The position numbers and the translations under genes are program-made. This document shows positions 24,021 through 35,334 of a DNA stretch of 64,000 nucleotides, piece after piece. The DNA is taken from the NCBI GenBank assembly GCA_030710605.1, contig CP092870.1, positions 50,729,921 to 50,793,920 on the forward strand. Reading direction: 5' to 3'. This DNA comes from Cordylochernes scorpioides. Taxonomy: Eukaryota; Arthropoda; Arachnida; Pseudoscorpiones; Chernetidae. The notes beneath the pieces are model-generated. The model had not been told where the DNA came from and ran no database searches. It worked only from the letters and a program-made list of their open reading frames with translations. The number at the start of each line of letters is the position of its first letter. The first letter of the stretch is position 1.

Positions 24021-24197
24021 TAGAGTAGGTTTACATTATTGGACAGTTCATCTCGAACGAGCAATTGTTCAGCAAAGGTTATGTATGGAGGAACCTACTG
24101 TTGTGCTGTCTTGTATTTCGGGACAGTCCTGGTCTTGTGCCGTGGTTGGAGGATTCTTGGGAAGGTCAGAGTTCATTGTTTGCGCTGGGCTCGTGGT

Positions 24198-24611
24198 TTA
24201 GAGGTGGTCGGGGGAGCAGGTAACATGCGCTCGCGTGTTGTTAACTCGGAGGGGTGCTTGCAGGAGGTTTGCTGGCTTTCTCAGTCTTGTAGAGTATTGT
24301 AGTTGGGCCCGATCTGCTTGGGCGTCGTAGTTGGTGAAGAAGCTCTGAGCCTCGTACGAACCATTGTAGCGCGGTAGCTCCACATTTCGCGATAGTCCGG
24401 TCACGGCAGAAAGCTGATGTAGCGTCGTCGTCAACCTCCCCAGGACATCTGATACCGGCGGCGGGGGCGGGGCGTCCTGCTGGCTGGGGGCGATTTCCTG
24501 CGTCCTACCGAGGGTGGTTTCTTTCTTTGGAAAAGTGGTGTTTTCGCCACTTTCGTAGTCGGGATCGGTCTTCATGGGCTCCTTTGAATCCTCCTCTCTT
24601 CCCTGTTCCAT
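24198..24611 (-). pseudogene. Truncated gag of element E
   Basis: A frame of 137 codons starting MEQGREEDSKEPMK, with an acidic, proline-rich N-terminus (PPPPPVSD). It then has PRYNGSYEAQSFFTNYDAQA and DRAQLQYSTRLRKP, which aligns by eye with the PKYDGTYPAQSFF block of the gag in element D. It begins 80 bp after the 5' LTR. It ends early compared with D: the capsid C-terminus and zinc knuckle are gone. Confidence 0.65.
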
Positions 24612-25911
24612 CTTTCTGTACAGACAGTGATCTATTTGCTTACTTGTACCTTGGCGTCCACTATCCTGTCGACTCTTCGGACGGGGGAGTCTGTGATATC
24701 TTGGGACCTCTGGGACCAGTGTTACCTGATGCTAGACGAACCTCGATGTCAACTCTACCGTGCAGTCGTGGTGGTAGGCGACACAGCTGGGCCAAAGGTG
24801 AAATAAACAAACAGAGATTCCACTAAGAAGCGTCTGACGTCAAGAAGGAATGGGATGAGTGGAGAGAGAGATCTTTAGAGCAAGTGTTACCGTTGGGATC
24901 CAGGCGCAGACTGCCTAACCTAGGTTCTCGATTTAACACCAAGACCTTTCTTCTTTCTAATTGGTAGGAAGCTGTCACATGACCGTTTTCTATTGGTTGA
25001 CCTATTTAGGTGATACTTTCTAATTGGTGGGACTATGTCACGTGGCCGTTGGCTATTGGTTGACCTACTTAGGTATTGTCTTCTGATTGGTCTTTGCTGC
25101 TGCTTTTGTCGGAAGATATATCCGGCCTTGCCCAGGAAATACTGGTCGTTAAACTCGACTTTTATGATTTCCGCGATAAAAAAATTGACTGTAAATTTAT
25201 TAATAGTGGTGCTGGCTTTAAGCCTCTTTGCTAGGCCTTACTTCTACTCTCACCTAAGCCTGATTAGTTTTAACCTTAATTTTCTCCTGTTAGTCTCCAT
25301 TCCTTCTATCTGTACAGTTGCTATACTTTATTAGATTCTTACGCGGTACAGATTGATGTTAGTTGAGGCTTTCTATTTGCAGTACATAAGAAGTTATATA
25401 CAGTCACGTGGTGGAACATGTGGTAGTAGATATCTGGACTATTTACAACAAGTCCATGGTCTTAAATCATCACATATATAGCGTGTGTTTTGTGAAAATA
25501 AATAAAATCCACTCATTACTTTAGGTTATGTTCTGGCCTGAAAATCGTCCTTGCTACTCCACCAGTTTAAACTGTTGATGTTATTTATTTAAAATATTAA
25601 TTTTCATTCTGTGATTGATTTAATCTGTGATTTAATTTATTCTGTGGTGTTGAGTGTATATATATATATATATGTATTTCTTTGAGTGGTGGGGGAGAGA
25701 GTATATGTGGAGACGTTTAGGCGTAAGAGTTTGTAAGAGGTATTTAGATTTATTATAGAAATTTATATTCATAGTTTTTTGTGCCTTCAATAAAGAAGTT
25801 TTATGTTTTAATAGAGAGTAATTATTACGATTCTCCCAACAATTGGTAGCAGAAAGCGGTTGCTTGAAATTGATGCAAATCAAGATTGAATAATTTTTAG
25901 GAAAAGCAAAG

Positions 25912-26893
25912 ATGCAAAATTTTATTAACTTATCTCAAATAGAAAAGTTATCAGACAATAATTACTTGATCTGGGCAAACAGAATTGAAAGTGAATTAAG
26001 AGGATTGAAATTATGGAGACGAATTATAGAAGGAAAAGAGATAGAAAAGCCTCAAGAAATCAAAGATGAAAATTTCGAACAAAAGTTGAAAATCTGGAAA
26101 GATTGGGATGATGACAATGCCATTGCTAGAAATGTGATGAATCAAACGATGAATGCCACCCAAGCTTTAAAATATTCAAGCGAAAGAAGTGCCAAAAGAT
26201 TATGGAATCTAATTAAGGAAGAAATGGCGGCTGGGAATGAAGATATGCAAATGAAAAATAAAATAGAATTATCAAAATTGAAGATGAAGGAAGATGAAAC
26301 AGTTGATGACTACTTGAATAGAGCAATGATTATTAAAAGCAAAAGCATACAAGCAGGAGATGAAATAAGAGATAGAGAATTGATTTGCTTCGCTTTAGAA
26401 GGTTTAAGAATAGAATTTGATTTTGACGTAAAAATTATCAAATCTGATAAAGAAAAGAATATGAACACAATAAGACAAATCTTAAAGGAAACTGAAGAAA
26501 AATTAAAATATAGAAAAGAATAAAAACGGCAAACAGAAATTGCAACAAAAGCTAGAGAGGGCTGGACGGAGGGGAGAAATCCTAATATTAAGTGCTATAA
26601 CTGTGGAAAGATAGGTCATATCTCTAAAGAATGTAGAAATAAGATAAAATGTTTTAATTGTGGAGGATTTGGGCATAAATCGGCAATATGTAAAAAGAAT
26701 AGAAGTGATGGGCATGCAAAGTATAATTATAATGGGCCTAAAAGAGGAATAAACAGACAAAATAATAGTGAATCTACAAGTTATGTGATAGAAACAAATG
26801 AAGACAATTACGAAGAGGAAGAACAAAAGGAAGACAAAATTAGATGGAATATGGATTCTGGAGCCTCCAGTCATATGGTTAGCAAAAAAGAAC
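25912..26893 (+). pseudogene. Copia gag and protease N-terminus
   Basis: The start ATG at 25912 lies 71 bp after the LTR. Residues 1-203 are a UBN2/gag domain (LSDNNYLIWANRIESELRG, then LWNLIKEEM). An in-frame TAA at 26521-26523 ends it. The same frame then continues with two CCHC knuckles (CYNCGKIGHISKEC and CFNCGGFGHKSAIC, about 26590-26700) and the protease active site WNMDSGASSHM near 26850. The mariner begins at 26896. Without the stop and the insertion the frame would be continuous with the integrase part. Confidence 0.85.
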
Positions 26894-26895
26894 TA

Positions 26896-28197
26896 CAAGG
26901 TGTGTCCCATAAGTTCCCGGACTGGGTCCATAAAAAAAAAGGTAAGATATTTTTTAAAAAAATTATTAAAACTTTTTAAAGTAATCCCCCCTTGCTTCAA
27001 CGCACCAGCGCCATCGTTTCCCCAAATTGTCGAAACAGTTTTTATAGAGCTCTTTTGGAATGCTCTTCAATGCCAACAGCGATTTTTCTATTATGTCATC
27101 CCTGGTGTCAAAATGTCTTCCTTTTAGAACTGCTTTAAGTTTGGGGAACAGGAAAAAGTCATTTGGTGCGATGTCTGGGGAATAGGGTGGTTGAGGTAGA
27201 ATTTCTGTCCCATTTTTAGCCAAAAAAACTCGTCACCAAGTGCGCTGTGTGAGGGCGGGCATTGTTATGGTGTAGGATCCAGTCACCATTAGGCCATTTT
27301 TCTGGCATTTTTTTTCGAATCGCTTCCCTTAGATGGCGAAGAATGTCCAAATACATTTCCTTAATAACCGTTTGGCCTGCAGGAAGATACTCGTGATGAA
27401 CAATGCCCTTGTTATCCAAAAAAGCGACCAGCAACACCTTGTTTCTGGATTTCAATATCCTGGATTTTTTTGGTCTAGGCTCACCCTGACCTCTCCACTC
27501 GGCATATTGACGCTTGGTTTCAGGGTCATAGTTATAGACCCATGTCTCGTCGCCTGTGATTATCTTGTCTTTCCATTCCGGATCCGTTCTTGTCATTTCC
27601 AACATGTTCTCACAGGTTGCAAGCCGACACAGTTTTTGCTCATTAGTGAGGAATCTTGGGATGAATTTTGCAGGAGTCTTTTATGCTTCAAATCTTTGGT
27701 TACGATCCTTCCAATCGTTGTTTTAGAGATGCCTGTGTCTTGCTCTAGCTCCAGCAAAGTGGTTCGAGGATTTTCTTTTATCAAATCGGTGATTTTTTGC
27801 ACATTTTGGGCGTTCTTGCCGAGGATCATCTTCAATAGAAATTCTGCCAGCTTTAAATCTAGAATGTCATTCAAAAACAGTTGTTCTTTTTGGGGGGTCA
27901 TTGGGGAATGCTTTATTAGGCATTTTAAAAGTTTCGGTTGCTGATATTTGAAGTTTCACACAAATTTCTATGCAAATCCTCTGCTTCAATTTTTGTTCCA
28001 TCGTAAAATCGCCGCAGCGCAAGGTGTAACCTTTAAATAAATTAGAATAACTTTGGCGCACGCGCACGTACCGCCTCGATATTGGTACCACCGTGTTGCC
28101 AGATATTTTTTCTATAATAAACTGTCAAATTTATTTACATTTTTCATTTATTTATTTTTTTATGGACCCAGTCCGGGAACTTATGGGACATACCTTG
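26896..28197 (-). mobile_element. Mariner transposon inserted in copia
   Basis: 1302 bp with near-perfect inverted ends of about 36 bp (caaggtgtgtcccataag and onward, one mismatch). TA is duplicated at 26894-26895 and 28198-28199. Subtracting the element and one TA restores the copia protease frame across the site, so this is a simple insertion. Confidence 0.95.
26966..28001 (-). pseudogene. Mariner transposase, inactivated
   Basis: The frame starts MEQKLKQRICIEICVKLQ at 28001. It passes an N-terminal helix-turn-helix region (TTLLELEQDTGISKTTIGRI), the first catalytic Asp in GDETWVYNYDPETK, and HHNNARPHTA, where mariners have HHDNAPAHT. It ends with YSPDIAPNDFFLFPKLK, the third Asp of the D,D34D triad. 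At least three frame changes, near 27890, 27600 and 27220, break it. The second catalytic Asp is replaced by Asn. It encodes a dead cut-and-paste enzyme. Confidence 0.9.
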
Positions 28198-28200
28198 TAT

Positions 28201-29465
28201 TTATAGAATATAAAGAGGAAGAAAGAATTATAGCGACAGCTGAAAAAGGTGCAATAGTGAAATCTTCAGGAATTGGATCAATAAGAATGAAGTCAAATAT
28301 AAGTGAAAGATTCATAAAAGTTGAAAATGTTTTACATGTACCTAATTTAAGAGAAAATTTATTATCAGTTACAAAAATTATAGATCATGATTTTAATGTA
28401 TTGTTTACAAAGAACAAAGCTGAAGTAATAGACAAAAATGGTGAGATTTTATATGAAGCAAAAAGATTAGGAGATAAATTTGAAGTAGAGGGACTTCTAA
28501 TTATGGAAATAGCAAGAAAAGCAGAAGTAGATGATATGCTATGGCATCAAAGACTTGCTCATGTTAATTTTCAGAAATTAAAAGAAATGTATGATAATTC
28601 AACGGTATTAGGATTGAAAAATTTACATAATATCAAAAGGAATTGCGAATCTTGCACATTAGGAAAAATACATAGAAAATCTTACAAAAGTGTTCAATAT
28701 AAACAATCTGAAAATATTTTGGATCTATGGCATACCGACATAGTTGTACCTTTGAATGATTCTTTCGGATATAAGTATTTCATTACTATTGTTGATGATT
28801 ATAGTAATTTTACTTTCGTTATACCAATTGCTAATAAATCTCAAACTGCAGATTCCATAATAAACTTGATTATACAAGAAGAAAGACAGACTGGAAAGAA
28901 ATTAAAGAGAATTCGAAATGATAATGGAGGAGAGTATGTTTCAAATTATTTGAAGCGATGGTTATCTAGTACGGGCATCAAACAAGAATTCACCACAGCT
29001 TATACTCCTGAAAGTAAGGGAAAAGCCGAAAGATTTAATAGAACCATAGTTGAGTCAGCAAGAACCATGCTAATTGATTCTAAATTACCTATAACATTTT
29101 GGAGTGAAAGTGCTAAAGTAGCTGTTCATATAAATAACAGAATTAAAATGAAAGAAATGAATACAACTCCTTTCGAGATATACAAGGAATGGAAACCAAA
29201 CATTGTTTACTTAAAAAGGTTCGGAAGTGAAGCTTATGTTCATATAAGAAAAGAAAAGAGAAAGAAGATGGAACCAAAAGCTCATAAAGGGATTATGATG
29301 GAATATAGTATGATAAGAAAAGGTTATATAATATATTTACCAGAAATGAATGAAATACATGAAGTATCAGATGTTAATTTTAATGAATCTAAACTAGGAT
29401 ATTATTTAATGAATAATAATGGAAGAAATATCGATGAAAATGAAGTAGAGAAGACCCAAATTTGA
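28201..29465 (+). pseudogene. Copia protease C-terminus and integrase
   Basis: The frame continues from the host side of the mariner. It contains the gag-pre-integrase HHCC zinc site (LWHQRLAHVNFQKLK...CESCTLGK) and an rve integrase core with catalytic residues in HTDIVVPL, RNDNGGEYVSNYLK and ESKGKAERFNRT, so all three acidic residues are present. It stops at TGA 29463-29465. The linker after it continues one frame over. The upstream ATG at 28053 lies in mariner sequence and is not a real start. Confidence 0.85.
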
Positions 29466-31315
29466 TTTCTCACGGGAATGAAGACTCTGGTGGTGATATT
29501 TATAACAGAGAAGACCAAGTAGAAAACTTTAACATCGATGATGAACATATTTCTCAAGATGATAAAGATGTAGATTTGAATGATATAGAAGAAATACCTC
29601 CTGATGAAATAATTACTCCACGTAGAAGAGGACCAGAACCAGGAATGACGAGAGAAATGAGAAAAGAACGAGATCTTCGTTTGAGAGAAACCGAGGAAGA
29701 ATAACTTATAAAAAGGGGAGTGAGGAGATCTGAAAGATTAAGACTAATGAAGAATAAGGAAAATGTTTCTGATAGAACTTATGAAATTAAATGTCCGAAA
29801 GATTACCAAGAAGCATTGAATTCAGATAATAGAGAACAATGGATTAAAGCCATGGAAGATGAGATGCAAAGGATTACTAAGTTAAAAGTTTATAAATCAA
29901 TAGATAAGCCTAAAGATAAAAAATAATCAAAAGTAAGTTGATTTTTTCAATTAAGAAAAATAGTGATGGATCAATTAAAAACTTCAAAGCGAGGCTAGTA
30001 GCTACAGGATATGATCAAATACTGGGTAGTGATTACCACGAAATTTATTCTCCAACTATAAGACCTGAGACCATAAGAATTCTAATAAAAATAGCTGCAC
30101 TAAAAAATGTTATTCCTCAACAAAAGGACGTTCAAACAGCTTTTTTATATGGTGATTTAGAAGAATAAATTTTTATGCTTCAACCTCCTGGATTTGAAAA
30201 AGGAAACAATATGATTTGTTATCTGATGAAGAGTATTTATGGCCTAAAACAAGCAAGTAGAATGTGGAATAAGAAACTAGATGAATTATTAACCAATGCT
30301 GGAATGAAACAATCTGCGAATGATCCATGTTTATATTATAGCAATTTTAAAAGTCATTTCTTATATCTGGGAATTCATGTGGATGATATACTTAGTGTAG
30401 GATCTGGTGATGATTTTGAGGAAAATATTTGGAAAAAATAAAAAGAGAGATTGATATCACGGATTTAGGATCTGCAAAAAACTTTCTTGGAATGGAATTT
30501 GAATATAGGGATGATAGCATTTTTATAAATCAAAAGAAATATATAGAAGAAATATTTGAAGCCTATAATTTGCATGATTGTAATCCTTCGAAAACTCCGT
30601 TATTCATTTCTACAAATTATGATTTATTTGAGAATAGTAAATCGATTGATCAAAAATACTATCAAGAAATTGTTGGAAAGTTGATTTACATAGCAACTAG
30701 AACAAGACCGGACATATGTTATGCTATAAGCAATATGAGTAGATTTAATAAAGATCCTAGAGAGGTTCACATGAATGGATTGAAAAAAATATTAAGATAT
30801 TTAAATGGAACTATGAACTATGAATTGATCTACTCTAGGGGAGATTCAAGTATTGTAACTTATACTGATGCGAGTTGGGACAGAACAGCTGATGCGAGAT
30901 CGTATTCTGGTTTTGTTATAGAAATGGGAAACAATTTACTTAATTGGAAGAGTAATAAACAAAGATCTGTTGCCTTGTCAACTGCAGAGAGTGAATTGGA
31001 AGCCTTATCTGAAGGAATTAAAGAATTAATTTGGACACGTAACATCATTAGAGAAATGAAGATTAATTTGAAAGATCAAATTACTGTTTATTGTAACAGC
31101 CAGAATGCCATTTCAATGATTAAGTCAAAAATATGAAAGCAAGTACGAAGTACTTGAATAGAAAGTGCCACTTCATTAGACAAATTGTGGAAGATGAAGA
31201 AATTGAAGTTTTGCATATCCCTTCAGAAGAAATGAAAGCGAACCATCTCACCAAGACTGTAGATGCTGTCAAGCTTAAGAACTGCATAAGTGGTGGAGTT
31301 ATTTTTGAAATTTGA
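29462..31315 (+). pseudogene. Copia reverse transcriptase and RNase H, broken
   Basis: Successive frames cover an acidic linker (stop 29702), FKARLVATGYDQ and DVQTAFLYGDLEE of the RT (stop 30166), SIYGLKQASRMWNKK, and the catalytic block HVDDIL (usually YVDD). A frame change near 30430 leads to LGMEFEYRDD...YTDASWDRTADARSYSG of the RNase H and STAESELEAL. Another change at about 31133 gives the C-terminal KCHFIRQIVEDEEIEVLHIP. There are three or more nonsense codons and about four frame changes, several next to A runs. The enzyme would use the plus-strand RNA of the element as template. Confidence 0.85.
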
Positions 31316-31421
31316 AAAATGAAAATTTGAAGGGGAGATTTGTTGATGTTATTTATTTAGAATATTAATTTTCATTCTGTGATTGAATTAATCTGTGATT
31401 TAATTTATTCTGTGGTGTTGA

Positions 31422-31457
<36 letters not shown>

Positions 31458-31611
31458 TTCTTTGAGTGGTGGGGGAGAGAGTATATGTGGAGACGTTTAG
31501 GCGTAAGAGTTATTTAGATTTATTATACAAATTTATATTCATAGGTTTTTGTGCCTTCAATAAAGAAGTTTTATGTTTTAATAGAGAGTAATTATTACGA
31601 TTCTCCCAACA

Positions 31612-31850
31612 TAAACAGCTTTTGGTCCAATTTGACCCATTTCATACCTCTTCTCATAGGATGCAATGAAACCCCTCCTGCGCTGAAGAGGGTCAAAGCT
31701 CGTTACCATGGTGGACAGATTGGCTTTTTTCTGAATCTGCTAAAACTGGTGTTGCGGCTGATTCTTTATCATCACCTTCACACTTTTACTGGAGTGATAA
31801 CTCAGAATACATTGTTTTGATGGATTTTAAAGGAAGATGTGACACTTTAG
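31612..31850. other. Copia target site and unrecognised flank
   Basis: The flank resumes the sequence left of 25568 after the taaac duplication. A frame of 89 codons overlaps the LTR end and has no recognised similarity. Confidence 0.5.
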
Positions 31851-31852
31851 CT

Positions 31853-33100
31853 GTATATACTCATGGACAACACTTGAGGTAGTTGTACATTTTAGCATGT
31901 ATATCGGGATTGAGACAATAACTCTGAAAGATATTACAGTGAACTTTATTGAAGACACACGAGATAACCAAGTGTGTATACACTCCTGGCCAAAACTTAA
32001 GAAAGTTGTACCTTTTAGCATGTATATCGGGATTGAGACAATAACTCTGAAAGATATTACAGCGACCTTTATTGAAGACACACGAGATAACCAATATATA
32101 TTAATGAACAAAACTTAAGGAAGTTGTACATTTTAGCATGTATATCGGGATTGAGACAATACCTCTGAAATATATTACAGTGACCTTTATTGAAAGTTGT
32201 ACCTTTTAGCATGTAATTTATGTATTTTACGGCCTAAACTCATTATATATATGTATAGACAAATGTAAAGACATACATTTATGACTGCATGTATTTCGGG
32301 ATTCAGACAATAACTCTGAAAGATATTACAGTGACCTTTATTGAAGACACACGAGATAACCAATATATATTAATGAACAAAACTTAAGGAAGTTGTACAT
32401 TTTAGCATGTATATCGGGATTGAGACAATACCTCTGAAATATATTACAGTGACCTTTATTGAAAGTTGTACCTTTTAGCATGTAATTTATGTATTTTACG
32501 GCCTAAACTCATTATATATATGTATAGACAAATGTAAAGACATACATTTATGACTGCATGTATTTCGGGATTCAGACAATAACTCTGAAAGATATTACAG
32601 TGACCTTTATTGAAGACACACGAGATAACCAATATACACTCACGGAGAAAACTTAAGGAAGTTGTACCTTTTAGCATGTATATCGGGATTGAGACAATAA
32701 CTCTGAAAGATATTACAGTGACCTTTATTGAAGACACACGAGATAACCAAGTGTGTATATACTCATGGCCAAAACTTAAGGAAGTTGTACCTTTTATCAT
32801 GTATATCGGGATTCAGACAATAACTCTGAAAGATATTACAGTGACCTTTATTGAAGACACACCAATATACACTCACGGACAAAACTTAAGAAAGGTGTAC
32901 ATTTTAGCATGTATATAGGAATTGAGACAATAACTCTGAAAGATATTACAGTGACCTTTATTGAAGACACACGAGACAACCAATATACACTCATGGACAT
33001 AATTTAGAAAGTTGTACCTTTTAGCATGTAATTTATGTATTTTACGGCCTAAACTCATTATATATATGTATAGACAAATGTAAAGACATACATGTATGAC
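31853..33100. repeat. Array of a ~118-bp unit, block 1
   Basis: Units contain ttttagcatgtatatcggga, caataactctgaaagat, cagtgacctttattgaagac and acacgagataacca, joined by actcatgg(a/c)caaaact. A higher-order duplication of about 269 bp (from 32101 and again from 32370) includes an extra gtaatttatgtattttacgg segment. Frames on both strands are artefacts. The linker tatacactcatggacaaaac looks like a Tc1-type terminal repeat, so the array probably grew inside a transposon. Confidence 0.85.
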
Positions 33101-33743
33101 TGCCCAAGTGTTCCTAAGGAGACATAGCGCTTCAAAGATAACACAAATAAATAGACAAACTAGATATAAACTTAATGATACCATAATAAGAGTATATAAA
33201 GAAATGAAATGAGGAAATGAACCATATGATTCAGGTATTAACATCAAATCAGACGCGATATCCCCACAAGGGATGCTTGCGTCAAAAAACACCAAATATA
33301 TATACTATATTACATTAACAATTGGTGAAAAACAAGGTTTGAGTAGAAGTTTAAAGAAGAAAAGGACATTAAAATCATACTTGATTCCACATCATACCTA
33401 GGAACAACCAATGAAATAAATACAAATAGTTTAGCAATTACGTTTTTTTTAAAGAGAGAAAAAATCATAGATATATTTATAGAATATTATAATTTGAGTC
33501 AAAAGGCGATCCATAAATTGAGTTTATATAAAAGGTTGTACTTGGATCTGTAAATATTTTGAGAAAAAAAATGTTTTTATTTTCTTTACAGATCCAGGTA
33601 CGCCCTTTTATATAAACAGAATATTATGAATTTCAAATATGCGTCCTTATACTGTTTATAAACATAAAAAGATCCTTGTATTCAATAACTTTCTGTAGTT
33701 CTGGAAGACATTCAAAAAGCAGGTGACTGGAATCCTGTATTGA

Positions 33744-33975
33744 AATGATATCATAACGATAGAGGCTGCCTGGCATACATCGATAGTTCTTAGAATTAAA
33801 GATACTTCGGCAAGTAAATCTTTTTATTATCTCGACGTTTCAACAAAATTCCTTTTGTCCTCGTCAGGAGCGAACAAAACTTTAAAAATTTGGTAAGGCG
33901 TTAAAAATGATTCCATAAAATTTTGTCGAAACGTCGAGATAATAAAAAGGTTCATACTGGCCGAAATATCTTTAA
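33744..33975. mobile_element. Family F3 foldback element
   Basis: The arms (33785-33860 and 33905-33975) are inverted copies. Both contain ttattatctcgacgtttc or its complement and an outer aattaaagata(c/t)ttcggc. The minus strand of the left arm carries a hammerhead-like core. The flank gaggctgcctgg also borders the F3 fragment at 49580-49680. Confidence 0.65.
33831..33870 (-). ncRNA. Hammerhead-like core, family F3
   Basis: On the minus strand: CTC, CTGACGA, a hairpin ACAAAA/TTTTGT with GGAA loop, GAAA, CGTC, GAG. Stem I is CTC/GAG (3 bp). All core boxes are intact, with one extra purine between the core and stem II. The same layout occurs at 46221-46258. Confidence 0.55.
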
Positions 33976-33989
33976 TTTTAGGAGCATAT

Positions 33990-34205
33990 GATTTTTTTGC
34001 TTATCCTTAGTACACGTGATACAGACCATGATAATCATGGTGGGTAGAAGAAGGCGACTGCTTTTAATATAAGTGCACCACATGTCTACACATGTGAAAA
34101 GCAGTTCGACTCTGCACTTATAAATGTGCCAGAGCCCCCGTTTGTTTACTTGAAATCGTTGGTGGGTTTGGACTTTTGCGAGAGTTGGAGGCCATTGGAG
34201 CATTC
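33990..34205 (-). mobile_element. SINE 1 body (minus), part of a mosaic
   Basis: The complement matches the SINE 1 body from tgctccaatggcctccaac to the catggtctgtatcacgtg end. Its head lies further right (34365-35080), separated by a piece of SINE 2. Confidence 0.65.
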
Positions 34206-34350
34206 CGTTCATCATTACTCTTCACAATTCATCCATCATGCTTCATCCCTAAGGTTCGAAATAATCGCTATTTCTCCTTAAAATAAATTTCGATTTTTCG
34301 TTCAAAAGAAACATTTGCGGTATAGTTGTCAAACTTCGTTCTACAATCAT
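34206..34350 (+). mobile_element. SINE 2 tail fragment
   Basis: Matches the body and tail of the SINE 2 copies at 45733 and 61617 (cattactcttcacaattcat, aaataatcgctatttctcc, ttttcgttcaaaagaaac). It is 5'-truncated and wedged between body and head of a SINE 1. Confidence 0.65.
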
Positions 34351-34364
34351 AAGCCGCATTATAT

Positions 34365-35080
34365 TGTATCAGAAAAAAGTGTCCAATGCGGGTATCGAAC
34401 CCGAGTCGTAGCAGTCGAAAACCAACAGTTTAGACCAGGGTTAGGCAAACTAGGGCTCGCGATCTACATGCGGCTCTTTGGATGTGAAGCTGCGGCTCTT
34501 TATAAAGTTCCGTACGTAATTTCATCCTGATAAGAAAGGTGGGACTCTCAGAAAAACTGATGAAAAGGTACTTCGGGCCATATAAGATTACTCGGAAACT
34601 CTCTGACGTGACCTTCGAAGTTGAACCTATGGACCAACCAACTACCAAACAAGAGACCTGGTCCATGTACTGAGAATGAAACCCTACCATGATCCTGAGG
34701 ACCAAGTTGATCTGTTCAAGTGATAATCACAGCGGGACGCTGTTCATCTAGGAAGAGGGCAATGTCCCTGAATAATTATTTTAAATATTCTGTTGTTTAT
34801 CATCATAAATATTTGCATAGTCATCACCCCTTACCATGCTTGTAAATAACCACTTGAAAAATCTTTTGAAACATTTTGCAATATATAAGTTTAATTAATT
34901 AATAATTTTTTTGGAATACTTGTCTTTTCTACCGTGACAATATTATTTATGTGAGTACTATTAAATTTGTGCTCTTTTAAAACTTTGAAATTTTGTAAAT
35001 AGTAATTTTTTACTCTTCTGTCTAAAAGGTTTGCCGATCCCTGGTTTAGACCATCCTTCCAGTGACACTATCAGAGAATA
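34365..35080 (-). mobile_element. SINE 1 tRNA-like head split by a hAT MITE
   Basis: Without 34436-35043 and one target copy, the minus strand reads aggatggtctaaactgttgg followed by the B-box cgggttcgatacccgc and attggacac, a tRNA-like promoter head. The hAT insertion lies in the A-box side of the head, so this copy cannot be transcribed normally. Confidence 0.65.
34436..35043. mobile_element. Non-autonomous hAT element with 8-bp target duplication
   Basis: 608 bp. The ends are cagggttaggcaaac and its inverted partner gtttgccgatccctg, followed inward by a gagccgca-type hAT subterminal region (gcggctctttggatg). The 8-bp duplication gtttagac is exact at 34428-34435 and 35044-35051. No transposase is encoded. 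Confidence 0.85.
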
Positions 35081-35334
35081 TAATGATAGGTCATGGTAGC
35101 AGGTTTGTGGGATGTAAAGTTGGCATGGCAGGTTGCGTGATAGATTAGGCCAGAGCATGCAAATGGAATCATCGATCTACAAACTTCTGAAGGCGGATGG
35201 GCCTCAGGAATCAAGGTTTAACTTGGCTTCCGGGTCTTTTATTCTGCAGGTCAACTCCACCGTTATAGAATTGTATAGGCTCTCTACAGCTAATGGGGAA
35301 TTGTATTTGGTTATCAAAATATTTATTCTGATAT

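Larger units (their letters stand above)
19726..25474 (-). mobile_element. Gypsy-type LTR retrotransposon E
   Basis: The LTRs 19726-20508 and 24692-25474 are 783 bp each. I count only two or three differences, and TATA flanks both outer ends. On the minus strand the order is 5' LTR, post-LTR motif AGTCGACAGGAT (24668-24680), gag (24611 down), protease motif LLDTGAS (near 24005) and the RT start (22712-22900). Beyond the RT fingers the pol frame is lost, and 20509-22700 is AT-rich with no recognised integrase or RNase H. The LTRs imply a recent insertion while the interior is already defective. Confidence 0.8.
25573..31611 (+). mobile_element. Copia (Ty1-type) LTR retrotransposon interrupted by mariner
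   Basis: LTRs 25573-25841 and 31341-31611 (TGTTGATG...CCCAACA) are flanked by the 5-bp duplication taaac (25568-25572 and 31612-31616). TTGGTAGCAGA directly after the 5' LTR is complementary to the 3' end of initiator tRNA-Met, the usual copia primer. The purine tract gaaggggaga precedes the 3' LTR. The LTRs differ by about four substitutions, a TA-run length and a 10-12-bp indel. Gene order is gag, protease, integrase, RT, RNase H, as in copia. A 1.3-kb mariner splits the protease. Confidence 0.95.
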
